A stretch of 64,000 nt of DNA, taken from NCBI RefSeq assembly GCF_003589595.1, contig NW_020656077.1:8391874-8455873 (forward strand). The letters run 5' to 3'. This document shows, one piece after another, positions 12,110-23,730 of this stretch. This stretch comes from Hyposmocoma kahamanoa (lineage: Eukaryota; Arthropoda; Insecta; Lepidoptera; Cosmopterigidae). The notes below the pieces were generated by a model. It was not told where the DNA came from. It worked only from the letters and a program-made list of their open reading frames with translations, and searched no databases. The translations under genes were made by a program, and so were the position numbers. Position 1 is the first letter of the stretch; each line of letters starts with the position of its first letter.

Positions 12110-12450
12110 TAGTGGCAGAACGAGCAACCACGACTTGCTAAGCCTCATGGTAAGCGGCACGCCTTTCCATAAATAAATGGAAAACGGACACACTCATAGC
12201 CCCGCAGTGAGAAAACTCTGTATCGCGGGTGATATGGACACACACTTAGACAACCAGAAATTACACCCATTTTCACGACAGAAATAAATGTAGGCCATAT
12301 AAATATTTCTCCCGCCCCGGAAATCGACCCCGGCACCTCTCGGTGGCAGTCCAGCACGGTAACCGTTCAGGCACGGAAACAGTTGACCATCTTATGGGCA
12401 CTACCACTCGTCACCCTGAGTCATAAGTTCACAAGTTCATGTGCGTGTCC
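12110..12450 (-). repeat. Family H repeat, copy 2, interrupted by a SINE
   Basis: GCAGAACGAGCAACCACGAC and GGTAAGCGGCACGCCTTTCC; after the SINE, GTCACCCTGAGTCATAAGTT. Confidence 0.65.
12184..12384 (-). mobile_element. Family B SINE, copy 2, inside a family H repeat
   Basis: Reverse copy with GGAAATCGACCCCGGCACC (B box on the minus strand). It separates the two parts of a family H repeat (12110-12183 and 12385-12450). Confidence 0.8.
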
Positions 12451-13226
12451 ATTATTCAATAAATATACACGCAGCTGCAAACACCTTGGTTGCCGAAACC
12501 TCAAAGTGAATATTCCCGGGAATTGAAGATTGAACATGGGCACCATACCGAGCCAGACTGAATGAATCAGACCCAGAACCGGCTGGGTATAATAGGGTCC
12601 GCAATTTAAAGTAGCATCACCGTTGGCCATATTCGTGACGGCTATATAGCGTAGATTACGCGTGTATAGTGAAGCAGTTAGTTATTTGGGTAGGTAATTA
12701 AGTAACCTTCAAGGGCATCATCTTGTTTTTATGATTCTCATGTTGGGTGTTGAGGTGGTTTCGTCAATATATGCTATTGCGTTTATTTTCCCTTCAACTT
12801 CTGTTTATTTATTCTGCTGCTTGTAAAATTGTACCTTGTCATTGGTTAATTCTATCCTAAATTTATGTATTTGTTTGTAACATATTTATACAAAACATAA
12901 ATACAATTGCCGCATTACTTAGAGGAGAACACCGCGTGCACAATAATCTGTTAATTTTTTTTTGTACATAATGTTAACATTCTATAAAAGAATACTTATT
13001 AGGAGAGAAATGAGAATCTATAACTACTAGTGTAATACAAGTCTTTTAAGTAAGTTCACATAGTTGCCAAATCCGCTTAATTGTAATATTGCATATAAAG
13101 TGTATACATTCGAGAGAGGGGACAGTGCAATTTGATATTAGTACGATGTTTTGGAAAGCAAAACAACTTCCTATTATGATTTCTCTGTGGTCGAGTTGGA
13201 ACGGTGAACTGAACTTTACCTGGACA

Positions 13227-13543
13227 TAGGAAATGAAACTATTTTTCCGGATTTAAATCGCGTATATTTGTTTTTTCAAACAAACCGACGTTTCGGGCCC
13301 TTTACAGGTCCCATGGTCACGGTTGACTGCGGTGGTACAGTCTTCAACCAGTTATGTCTAATATTAATGCAACCCACCCTATTTTTTCACTATAGTTACA
13401 ATAGTTATTAATTAAATACCTTATTTTTAATTTTACAAAGAAAACATTCGGTTTGTTTGAAAAAACAAATATACGCGATTTAAATCCGGAAAAATAATTT
13501 CATTTCCTATGTGTAACAATCGCGAAAACTTAAGAACTCGATA
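13227..13543. mobile_element. Family E foldback insertion with 12-bp target duplication
   Basis: Two opposed copies of the E 3' region (13227-13330 minus, 13440-13543 plus) around a unique ~110-bp core. Flanked by TTTACCTGGACA at 13215-13226 and 13544-13555. The variable duplication length points to a retro-type, perhaps Penelope-like, insertion (inference). Confidence 0.75.
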
Positions 13544-14024
13544 TTTACCTGGACAATTAAAAACCCCAGTTACGAATTTCTTCAAATAAACTAAGTCGTG
13601 CAAGTCTTGTTTCAAGTGTAGTAAACCCTAAAGGTTGAAACGATCTCTATATGAGTTGAGTTTCTTGACCATATTGCAGCTGTACGTTAAGTGATACATG
13701 AATCTTTTCTGAAGTTTCTCAATTCTTATTCTATGAACATTATAGTACGGTGACCGGGACGGTAAATAATATAACAAATGTAGATTTTCGATACGTATAC
13801 TTACAATTTTCGCCCAAGGCGAGTTATGGGAGTAGCGGACAAAAACTGTTTTGTTAGATCGAATGAATATAAGATATACATAAGGATATTGTCTAAATAG
13901 CATACTAATGTAATACACGATAGGATATAATTTATCCGAGCATATTGTACCGGGTTCGATTCCCTAGTTTTATCTTTTTAGGTAGAAAATTGAACCGAGA
14001 AAACAAAAAAAATCTATTTAAAAT

Positions 14025-14300
14025 TTAAATTTTAAAAAAGGTGCATAAATTTAATACGGTCGTGGTAACGTGCCTTAAGACTTTAGGTTTTCCGCTCCCG
14101 AGTATGGTACTCCCCTGTATATTTGCCGGCGCAGAATACGGGCCACAGGACAAGCAGCAATTGGTAGCCGTTCGGCGGAAATGCTTCGTCCTAGTCCGGA
14201 CGTAGTCAAGCGTATGAGCCCGGGGGAAGCTCAGCAAACGTAGCTTTCCAAGTCGCAGGTAATTTTTCAACCCGAAGGTAACTTCCAACTCGAAGTTAAC
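14025..14300. other. GC-balanced segment, unknown
   Basis: 14060-14260 is richer in GC than its surroundings, with an 87-codon minus-strand frame that I do not recognise. 14265-14330 has repeats of GAAGGTAACTT/GAAGTTAACTT type. Confidence 0.3.
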
Positions 14301-14424
14301 TTAATCTGAAGGCGACTTCCCTAAAGCCGGAACTTTCACTTCTATTTAAATTTTAACGTTAAATGTGATTGGAAGAAATAATCTTTGATTAACAATAAAA
14401 AAAATATATTATTTAGATATATAT

Positions 14425-15755
14425 ATTTATTATTATTAGATAGGTAGGAGGTGCTCGAAGGAATGTCATAGAGGGTAACACTGGTCAACTGCCTGGGTTA
14501 AAAAAATTCAAGATGGCGATTTAAAAATGGCGGCGGAAGAAAAACTTGCTTCGAGCCGGCTGAAAATTGGCATGCAAGGGTGTTTAGGAGTCCTTAATCA
14601 TAATTTGGGGTCAAAAATTTATTTTCGCTATTTTTTAATATGGCTGCCATATAAGCGTTGTTTTTCATTAAAAATAGCTGCAGAAAGAGATTTGTTCTGA
14701 ATCGGCTGAAAATTGGCATGAAGGCCTCTAGAAGTGCCGGATAATAATTTGTGCTCAAAATCAGTGTTTAAATATGTCCGTCATAGATGCGTTCGTTGGC
14801 GGTAGAAAAAAAATTGCTCAGATCCCTTTGAAAATTGGCATATGGAGTGCATCAAGCTCTCCTTTAATTAATTTTATTTTATTTTATATTTTTTAGAGTC
14901 AATTGAATTACTTCTAATTAAATATGATAATGAAATTATATTTATAACAGTGATACATTATTTTAATTGTATATTTTTGTTTAACTTAATAATCATAAAC
15001 ATTTAAACATGTTAATTCACATAGCATTAGTCGAAATAGTTACTGCGTAAGAACAAGAGTTGTTTAATGTTGAAGTCAAAGAACTTTTATTTTACGAAAA
15101 TAGATAATCTTGTTTAATATATTTGAAGTAATGTACTTTAAATATGTATTAAATATTTTATTAATTTGTTTTCACACTACACACACTTATACCTGTATGT
15201 ATATATTGCAAAGATGATGTAAGTATTTATTCGATATAAGAGTACACACTGCAATAACACTATAAACACTCATGATATAAGTATTTACGTTGTTTATTTT
15301 ATTTTATTTTCTGTTTCGGGACGCATACGTTCGTCACTCTCACTCACTCGGCTAGGGACTATTGAAAACCAGCGTCACAACCTAGGCTTGTGTACACGCC
15401 ACAGCCGCACACATGTCAGTATAGTATTATGTAACTTGTTGTTCAAATGTTTTTTACGCTGTTTTTTGTGTTATTTCTGTTCTAGCTATATTAGTCTTTG
15501 TTTTTGTGTTTGTTTTTTATAATGTGGCGTTACAATAAATGTTTTCTATTTCTATTTGTATTTCTATAATTTGTGATGAAAATTGGTTTTTCGCCATTTT
15601 TGAATATGGCCGCCAAACAAGCGTTTATAAAAATTAGCTCTAATTCAACTGAAAATTGGACATGTTGAGGTCTCTAGTAGTGTTTAATAATAATTAGCGG
15701 TCGAAGTTAATTTTTTGCTATTTTTCAATATGACTGCCATACAAACTTTGCACGC
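14425..15755 (-). repeat. Family G array, reverse copy, interrupted
   Basis: TAGAGGGTAACACTGGTCAA, GGCTGAAAATTGGCATG and AATATGGCTGCCATATAAGC mirror 2640-2890. An AT-rich segment of ~700 bp (14880-15580) interrupts it; its right edge is a TTTCTATTTCTATTTG run. Confidence 0.65.
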
Positions 15756-15883
15756 TATCGCGATGGCGATGATAATACACGGAGGCGTAATAGATTACGA
15801 GTATAAGATCTCACAATTGTAAAAATGTAAGGCATACTTCTCGATGTGGTGGAAATGAGATACTTATTATAGCGTTGTTGCCT

Positions 15884-16180
15884 CGATGGTCTCACTGTTA
15901 GATCTCATTTTCTTGAAAGCCATGCCAAAGAGAAGTATTCAGGGGAAAAAATGCCAAACTGCTGCCGAATTTCCTGTACTATGAATATCGAAACAACGAT
16001 AACCCAGAATACTCAGACCAAAACCAACTTAGAAATTTAATGTTCGTTTCTTAAACTGGGCCAAATCGGGAATCGAACTCCTCATCAAGCGGCCGTAGTA
16101 CTAACTGCTGTGACATCGAGGAGCTTGAGCACACCCCGTGAATTGAATCCGATCTCGCGCCGCAGGCCGAGCCCGACTCC
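15884..16180 (-). mobile_element. tRNA-derived SINE, reverse copy
   Basis: Minus strand begins TCCTCGATGTCACAGCAGTT and has B box AGTTCGATTCCCGATTTGG, then GTTTAAGAAACGAACATT and a body shared with 1740-1900. 16140-16200 (GCCGCAGGCCGAGCCCGACT) matches 1670-1705 in reverse. Confidence 0.7.
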
Positions 16181-16864
16181 ACCGTAGGTCCCCATCAACT
16201 GTACCCCTACAGAAGTCCTATAGTTATTAAATTCACATTTATCCCAAAATTTGTGTATTGCCCAGCGGTTTAACGGCACGCCAACCGTTCCGCCCGCTTC
16301 TCCGCCAGTCACCATCGGGCGCTTGTCGACATCGGATCTGTGTCAAATTTTTACCGCATGTTCTTATTATATTCATATTAATTTTGAGCGCGCGGATTGC
16401 GGAACGCGAGTGGTGACCCCCACACCTCATTTCCTAAAATCTAGGAGGCATTGACCTTCCAACAAAGGTGGTAGGAGGTGAGGCGTCGCTTTGAAGTACT
16501 TCGCCTTAAATTCGTTCTTTGGGTTTCACCTTGAGTTAGCTCACTAGGAGGTCTTTTATTTTGTTGGTATTTCTTTGGAGGCCTAGGTATCGGTTTGTGA
16601 TGCAAATATATAATAATGGTTTGTGATGCGGCGTTGTTGCTATATACTAATCGCTTCCATGTAACCTTTAAGATGACCGACAAACAAATCCATTAGTAAA
16701 AATTCTTGGGAATGGACGTATTTGCGTATTTAACAATTTTGCAAGTTGTTACTGGGTATGTTTTATGAAATTCTGTGTACAGATTCTGCATTGGAAACCG
16801 AAATTGGAACTCCAGTATGGTAGGAAAGCGTTATCCTACATTAACTACTATTACTTTATTAGCA

Positions 16865-17095
16865 ATAGATCTCCCAGTGAAAGAATTCGTCCAGAAAGAA
16901 GTGCACCTTACCTATTTCTGTCGCCAATCAATAAATAAAGCATTACTGCTTTTCGATTTTAAAGGGCAAGAGAGTGAAATTACAGGCACTCGAGACTTGT
17001 CAATTTATGTATCAGGGTGACAGGCGCATTGGCATTGCTCCTCAGATCTTTGTGATTTAAAGATCTGAGTGTACTGTAGCTTTTATGGCCATGCG
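16865..17095 (+). repeat. Family H repeat, copy 3
   Basis: CACCTTACCTATTTCTGTCG, AAATTACAGGCACTCGAGAC, TATCAGGGTGACAGGCGCAT, TCAGATCTTTGTGATTTAAA. Confidence 0.65.
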
Positions 17096-17342
17096 TGGCG
17101 CTTACAACATCTGCACATTTTTCATGACTCGACCTAGATGACGACATAGCACCCAGTTACACTAGGCGATAGTTACCGCGCGGCGACCGCCCAGTTTCCA
17201 CACCTTCATGTACACTAATGACGAATCTGAATTCTGTTTACTAGGCAAGAACATTTAAATTCCTCTGAATAATACAACCGCGCGGAGGCCGCGTCGACCA
17301 AATTCAAGCCAGTCTCGCCCGCGTACCCGAGACGCTCATTTA

Positions 17343-17953
17343 ACCGCTCCCGCGATACATGCAGCCGTAGACGCATACCACACCTACAGGTGCCGGTGAT
17401 GATTTTATACCGATTTATCGGATATCGAAGTTATAACAGGTAAAAACTAATATCAATTGCTATTTCGGTAACTACTCTAGCAAACCATAAAGTTTTTAAT
17501 GCCTGGGTCTGTTATTTAAAAAAAATAAACAACTTCAAAAATACGTCACGATAATCGTGTGTGTTATTGTTTGGGCTGGTGATTTCGGTGTTTATTTATT
17601 GAAAACATACCGTAAGTAGCGTTTTTTAAGTTTACCCTGAATATAAATGTTTATAAACTATACTTTAAGGAGTAATTTCATGGTAAACGTGGTTCTAACC
17701 ACTCAAACGAAATATTATCATATTTATCCAAGTACACCAAAAATTTCATTAGTGCTTTTAAAGTGCCGGATTTGCGGTGTATTACTGCATTTTATTTGAG
17801 ATGTGTTTGTTGGTAGTACGCAGGGTATTTATTTAGCAATGCAGAATAATAATTTTTATTTATAAAAACTTGTATTTAAACTGAATGCTTTTCTAATTTG
17901 CGAAATCAAATAGCCGCCATTTTGCGGTAGGAGGAGCGCATCGCGTGCACGGT
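17343..17953 (+). mobile_element. Family C element, copy 2
   Basis: TA|ACCGCTCCCGCGAT ... ATCGCGTGCACGGT|TA. Near full-length match to copy 1. GC-rich flanks (17155-17340 and 17995-18070) are unrelated and unidentified. Confidence 0.85.
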
Positions 17954-19600
17954 TAAGTTAAAACGTAAAAGTTAAATGAATAGAGCGTATTTTGCCATGA
18001 CAGTTAGACGCACGCGGTCGCTGGGCGGCGGCAACGCGGACTCCGCTCTTCCGCCGCGCGGGGTGGGCGCGATGAAATTCGTGTCGAATAAAAGCACCTT
18101 CCACTTACTTTCAAAAATGTATAGTCCAATACTTAAGTGATGGGGTCTAGGTCATAAAGCATCTCATTCCGCCCTCGTATATACTGGCCCGAGTACTCAA
18201 CACTGGTATGTATGCCTGGTTGAAGCCCATTTTTATTTGTCGTAAAAAAGAACGACTTCCCGTGGCAGGCCCAAATGACTGTGGAGCATTCGATAAAGCC
18301 CCAGTGTAAATGCGGTCTAATGTATATTTCTTAAAAACGAGACCATCTGTTCAATGAAAGTGTTAATTTTGTAAAAGAAGCATATTTACTTTTTTCGGTA
18401 GAGCTCGCGTTGATATTAGACAATATATTGATGTGTATAGGTTATTTATGAATTCAGAATTATCGTTATATTCTGTTCAAGAATTATCAATAAATAGATA
18501 CATCTAATGATCCAAACTAACATTGTAAATGCAAAAGTAGCTCTGTCTCTTACGATTTCATGTCTAACCCGCTGAACCAATCGATAGCTTACATGTAAGT
18601 TGTTGTAAGGCAAAACACAATATTTTGCTATTTAACTTAAATATATCCTTTTTTATATACCTACATATATTATAGGTCTCACGTTTGAAGTTTTGTACAT
18701 GTTGATGTTACTAATAAGAAAAACTTTATTTTAACAAGAAATTTTATCGATTTTATTTCTTTCTTTTTTGTACTTTCTTCTATATATTTGTATCAACACA
18801 AATTTTCCAATTAATAATTAATTGACAGTTACTTTTCTAAACACGCCATTCGTACACCCTCCCGGTTGGTATTCTGGTTCAAATCGAGTTTTAAGCAAAT
18901 TAATGTGTTAATCTATTTTGGGTGTCGACTGTGTTCGTTTAGTAAAATAAAATAAAAATAAAATTTGTAAGTTATTTAGCTGTATGCCCAAAAAGTTTGC
19001 CAAATGATGCATACGACATGGTTTAACATACGCGGCTTCAATACGTTAAGTCTAACTGCAACAAAAACTTGCAGAAGACAGATGCGACCAATACAATCCG
19101 TTACATATTTATATTTCATATAATTTTTCTTATTCAATAGTTATTTCACCAAAGCTTCATATGGCCATTAACCCGTGACGTGTCCTATTGACGCACTTGT
19201 GTCCGTAACGACTGTGGTTTTCAAATTTTTTATGAATTATTATACATTTATATTATACATTTTGGATTAGAACACAGCTGTGCTTTGGGACGTTACGGTA
19301 TAAAATTTGTTTGGGAAACCGTGTGTCTCTCTAACCTTTGTACGTGGACTCATGCAGGGTTAAAGAGCCTAATTACATTAATAAATAAATGTACCATAAT
19401 AAGGGATCGGTATAGGCAAATATAGTACCTAAATTTTAATGAAGTAATACATATACAAAGTGTTTTTTTTAATGGGACAGTATAAGGAAAACCGGAACCA
19501 TAAAAGATACAAGAAAACTGTCTTAGAAACCATTAAGTCTTTTTTTGTGAAAACCAAAAAAAAAATTTAACACAGTAATTTTTTTATGATAAAAATTGAT
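17954..19600. other. Unassigned, upstream side of the first gene exon
   Basis: A GC-rich island at 17995-18070 (GGTCGCTGGGCGGCGGCAAC, CCGCCGCGCGGGGTGGGCGC), otherwise AT-rich. A signal-peptide exon or promoter of the Ig gene could lie here or further upstream; I see none that can be proved. Confidence 0.3.
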
Positions 19601-19619
19601 TGAAAAATGAATAAAATTG

Positions 19620-19725
19620 GAAATGAAAGTATTTTTCCGGATTTAAATCGCGTATATTGTATATAGGTTTACAAAAAAAAAACAAATACACGCGCTTTAA
19701 ATCCGGAAAAATAGTTTCATTTCCT
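19620..19725. mobile_element. Family E 106-bp foldback with 13-bp target duplication
   Basis: GGAAATGAAAGTATTTTTCC ... GGAAAAATAGTTTCATTTCC form opposed arms with a ~25-nt loop. Flanked by ATGAATAAAATTG at 19607-19619 and 19726-19738. Confidence 0.82.
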
Positions 19726-19960
19726 ATGAATAAAATTGATCAAAAATTTTTTTAGTGCTGATCGACTCAGTTATAAGAAGGGACCATTTAAATTTTGGTC
19801 AAATTAAATGATTTTTCATTCAGACCATTGCTAATAAGACCAGTAGGGTAACTTTATACAAACGTAGTATAATTAAAAGAATGATGCTGCAATCTTACAC
19901 TGCGAGAGACGCCGAACAGGCGGGAGTCGGGCTACTTCACTTACACTATGGTATTATCTA

Positions 19961-20523
19961 AGGCGGATTTATATTTGTCTGACGTGTCGCGTCGTTGCGC
20001 TCTGACGTGATGGTAATCGTTCACATCTACATGTCGTGTTCTGACATCTTCTGACGATATTTTGGAACAATACCGTCATGGCTTTCGGAAAGTTCATACG
20101 TTTCCAATGTCTGACGCGTTACAACACGGCACTGGTGCGTGAACACTTGTCTGATCTGATGTGACGCGGCCGCTCCGCCGCTACAACACAAGCCGTCATG
20201 TCAGATTGCGACGCATTAATTACAAAACTGCCTCCGTGACCGAACGGTTACCATGCGTGACACGCAGAGGTCCCAGTTTCGATTTCCGGGCCGGGAGAAA
20301 TAGTTGTATAGCCTACAATTATTTCTCTCGTGAGTTTGGGTGGTAATTTGTGGTTGTCTGTGTGTGTGTCCATGGCACCTGCGATACAGGGTTTTCCTAG
20401 TGCGGGGCTATGTTGAGTGTGTGCGTTATTATTTATATATAAATCTAACGATATTAAATATATGAAACCAATACCGTTCTGACGCGTCACGACACGGCAC
20501 GTCAGACAAATATAAATCCGGCT
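19961..20523. mobile_element. Inverted-repeat element with ~45-bp ends, carrying a SINE
   Basis: Left end AGGCGGATTTATATTTGTCT then GACGTGTCGCGTCG. Right end GACACGGCACGTCAGACAAA then TATAAATCCGGCT. TA lies on both sides. A family B SINE is at 20228-20436. It ends 108 bp before the first gene exon. Confidence 0.8.
20228..20436 (+). mobile_element. Family B SINE, copy 3, inside an inverted-repeat element
   Basis: CTGCCTCCGTGACCGAACGG start, TTATTATTTATA tail. It interrupts the element 19961-20523 and lies just 5' of the first gene exon. Confidence 0.82.
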
Positions 20524-20631
20524 TAAATCATGTGTATTACTTGACTTTAGGTGAATATAATCTGCCTTTATCGATCTTTGATCATAGTATATGATCATTG
20601 GTGTAAAAAGCGCATATCGATTTAGATGCAG

Positions 20632-20779
20632 TCGACTTCGTTCCAGTGTCGACCGTCGAGGTAACTGTTGTCGTCGGCCGGGCGGCCGTCATGCCCTGCG
20701 ATACCACGAGCGCTACCAACGAGGACCGGGTCTACATGGTGCTCTTGTTCAAGCAACCTGACGGTCGTCCAATATTTAG
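20632..20779 (+). CDS. Sidestep-family Ig protein, exon for first half of N-terminal V-type Ig domain (partial gene)
   Basis: Frame reads VDFVPVSTVEVTVVVG then AAVMPCDTTS, and ends DRVYMVLLFKQPDGRPIF plus two bases (AG). The B-strand Cys lies in VMPCD. The donor is AG|GTATGT. Joining to 60301 gives GRPIFS-YDVRGR, which matches the Sidestep pattern in which a short C-strand segment leads into a DVRGR motif. Sidestep proteins are single-pass neuronal or muscle membrane proteins that bind Beaten-path proteins in axon guidance and synaptic partner choice (family knowledge). The start follows the acceptor GATGCAG; an alternative acceptor six bases upstream (TTTAG) keeps the same phase. The signal peptide must be in an upstream exon that I could not find. 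Position C-strand Trp, usual in Ig domains, is Leu here. Family call is strong; which paralogue is unknown. Confidence 0.85.
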
Positions 20780-20867
20780 GTATGTATAAAAAGATGTCTT
20801 TAAAATTGCGTTCCTTTAGCGTGCTGTGCAACTATTGAGCCGTTTTTCTGAATACTATACTCTAAAG

Positions 20868-21045
20868 TGAGGAGGTTCTCCATTCGACTGTACTTTTTTT
20901 TTTAATGTTTGTTACGCGACACCTCCGGCAATTTTTGAACCAATTTTGCTAATTCTTTTTTTGTTGGAAAGAGGGTACCTCACTAGTGGATCGATTCAAA
21001 TTCGAAAAAAAAAATTCCGCCTCTGGCATGGATGAATGACTTTTA
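20868..21045 (-). repeat. Family I repeat, reverse, 90 bp downstream of the first gene exon
   Basis: GAGGAGGTTCTCCATTCGAC, CACCTCCGGCAATTTTTGAA, TTCTTTTTTTGTTGGAAAGA. Confidence 0.6.
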
Positions 21046-21095
21046 AGGTCGAATCTTTTAGTACAGAGATTACCTACTATAGAAAATACTATACT

Positions 21096-21116
21096 CATTG
21101 ACTTACAATTATAATG
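21096..21116 (+). mobile_element. 21-bp remnant of family A with perfect 8-bp target duplication
   Basis: The first 18 bases equal the family A left tip (CATTGACTTACAATTATA), followed by ATG. It is flanked by ACTATACT at 21088-21095 and 21117-21124. Confidence 0.85.
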
Positions 21117-21124
21117 ACTATACT

Positions 21125-22569
21125 AAAGTAATTGTCTCTTTTTGGAAGAGCAAATACATTAAAACTACAGTATCATTCTTTGCGATGGACTTTGTCAATG
21201 TTTGTTTATTAGGCGCTGTTTGTTCTATTTCAATATCCAAAATATTTTACCTCTATATGTTTACAATATCTGCCAGGGAATGTTCATCATCAATATTTTA
21301 CGAGTTTAATATTCAAATAGTTACAGGATTTGTTTCAAATTTAAATTTCTAAAAAAGAAGTTTTTGGAATTTCAACGTTAGACGTATTACTTATTTTACT
21401 TTAAAATTTTCATGTATCCCATTTAGTTTGTGATTCCAAACAACTCGATGAATGATTGCATCCTATTATCAACATCCTCTATGTATTTTATTAAAGTCTT
21501 TCTAATTGTATTGCGCTGTGTTGTTTTCTCACCTGCAAGTATTTTTTTATTATCCTCTAAGCCAATCTGACTCTTTCTATCCTCTTCTTACAATATACAA
21601 CAAGTCTTTATTGCTTAAATTAATTATCTATACAAAAGTAGACTCAATAACATTCTTATTGTTAGGTACTGAGGTATACTTTTCAAGTTACTTTGTTTAT
21701 TTTTATATGTCCCATATTGTTCTTTATTACGAAATGAATTAGTAGAAAAGAAATAAAGAAGAGCGAATATTTTTACCAGAGAAAATGGATCAGAGAATAT
21801 TTTAACAGAAACTCCTTTTCGCCTGCCAATATTTTCAATAAAAACGTAGTATAATACTTCCGAGTAAAAATCACACTTGCGTTAATAGTTAATAGTTAGT
21901 TGCGTTAGTAATTGCAGTTCATTGCTAAATTACTGTGAATCTTTCAACTAGGGCTTTCAGTTTTACTATATATCCGCGTCTCGGGAAAGCAAGAAATTTT
22001 AATCAAGTTATTTATTATAATGTTTAAAGTACATATAAAGGAAGTCTCTATTTCGTATCTAGTTCTTCTTTTTCATCATCTTCGTGGTGGCTTTAACAAG
22101 TGAAGATCTTAAGGTAATATTTGTAAAAATTAAAATAAGTTTTCGAGTTTATTTTTTTCTCGCTGTAATATTTTTATTTTGTTTCGACTGCTTCGAGCTC
22201 GTAATGCGCATCCGATATATCGCCTCATTGTTTTTATGGCATTTTAATTCGATTTTTAAGTTTTACTGCCACTACGGAGCAGTGCAGCGTAAAATTAAAT
22301 TTTTTTTTTATTATCACTTTTGTTTCTAGTTTCTTTCTTAAAATTTTATTATACCCTATCTTCACGACTCAAACTTGTCTAACGGTACGTATTACTTTTG
22401 CGGCGGTATACACAATAATATAATCGCGGAAAGTCTGTTTCGTCAGAAAATGACGAAACCAATCGGTCACACCTTTTTAAATTCATAAATCATTGCATGT
22501 ACGCGTGTATACTATGCTGACTTTATGTACTTTCTGAACTTGCAACTATGTATTAAAAAAAATATGCAT
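21125..22569. other. AT-rich intron sequence, nothing recognised
   Basis: Several 70-80 codon AT-driven frames, none gene-like. Confidence 0.5.
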
Positions 22570-23215
22570 AGTACATTATTGCAGAGGTCGGGAAGTAAGG
22601 GATTGCTGGACGAGTATGAGTTACAAGGCCGAGCGCCGGCGAGACTTGTAGGTAATAATACGAGTCAAGCAATCCCCGTTCCCGTCGAGGCTTATATAGT
22701 GCTTTTCTCAAACAATGTGAGGAAATAAGAAAAAACGAAGAAGATGGATAATATAAAAAGTAAAAAACTGGTAAATAAATTCTTAGTACAATTGCTAAAA
22801 AAATGTTATTGTATTTCCAAGTGCATTGATAGTAGTCTTCTGAATCTCTAATGATTTGGTTGAATGTCTATCCATTACTGTATTTTCGTTACCGCTTTTC
22901 TCACTAGAACTCGTTTTAGCAACGAAAATGCAAAAAAGACTGTGAGAGAGTTATTTTACCGCCTTTTTTTAAAAAAGTAAGCGACACAGATATTTTTAAT
23001 TCTCGCAATTACGAACACTTGGCAGTTCGCTGTGTTAATTTTTATTTTGCCTGTTTATAATATAGTTCATCGTTCGATAGATTTAAAAGTTTAGAGTAGC
23101 GGACAGTAATAGATTTTCATACTAACTTTGTAGGCCTTGGCCGGGAAGAAGTCGTAAGGTTCATAAATGACAAACTTTCCGAGATGTTTGAGAAAAGTTA
23201 TTTTATTTATAACTT
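22570..23215 (+). repeat. Family K long dispersed repeat, copy 2
   Basis: CATTATTGCAGAGGTCGGGA, ACGAGTCAAGCAATCCCCGT, CTCGCAATTACGAACACTTG and CATAAATGACAAACTTTCCG. Collinear with copy 1 over ~650 bp. Confidence 0.7.
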
Positions 23216-23451
23216 ATAATTGAGCATAGCTTACACGTTTTTCACGTAACCAAATTCTTTTTTGAAACCCCTTTTTGGTAATCGTTTATATTATGCTTGT
23301 ATTCAACATCCGTTCTATTCCATTGTCCATCTTGTAACGAACTTAATTCTGTGTTCCATTTCTAAATAAATTTAAATTATTACGTGTATGTTACATTGAA
23401 TTGGATGAACAAAATCTGGTTGATTGAATTTACCGTTTTATACGTTGGAAC

Positions 23452-23730
23452 CATTGACTTACAATTATATGGACGTCGGGTCCGCGCTAAAAAAACTAAT
23501 AGGGCGTTAAAATCGTATACAGAGCGTCATTCACGCTTTAGTCTTCGTTTGTTCGACTGACAGCGAAGCAATCAAAATTAGAAAGTACTGCGATGACATT
23601 ACAATTGAAATTCAACGTTTTAGCTTTTTCATATTCCTTGACATGTCACTACGTTTAAATAGGTTGACTTGGGACATTTTTTTCGTGGTTTTTGTATTAG
23701 ACCCGTCGTCCATTTATTTGTAAGTCAATG
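23452..23730 (+). mobile_element. Family A element, copy 3, perfect 8-bp target duplication
   Basis: Full-length copy flanked by GTTGGAAC on both sides. A short deletion lies near the left end (GCTAAAAAAACTAATAGGG). Confidence 0.92.

Noticed and set aside
17155..18070. GC-rich flanks of family C copy 2 as inverted arms of a larger element
   Set aside because: Shared motifs (CGACCGC, CGCCCAG) are in a different order; not convincing.
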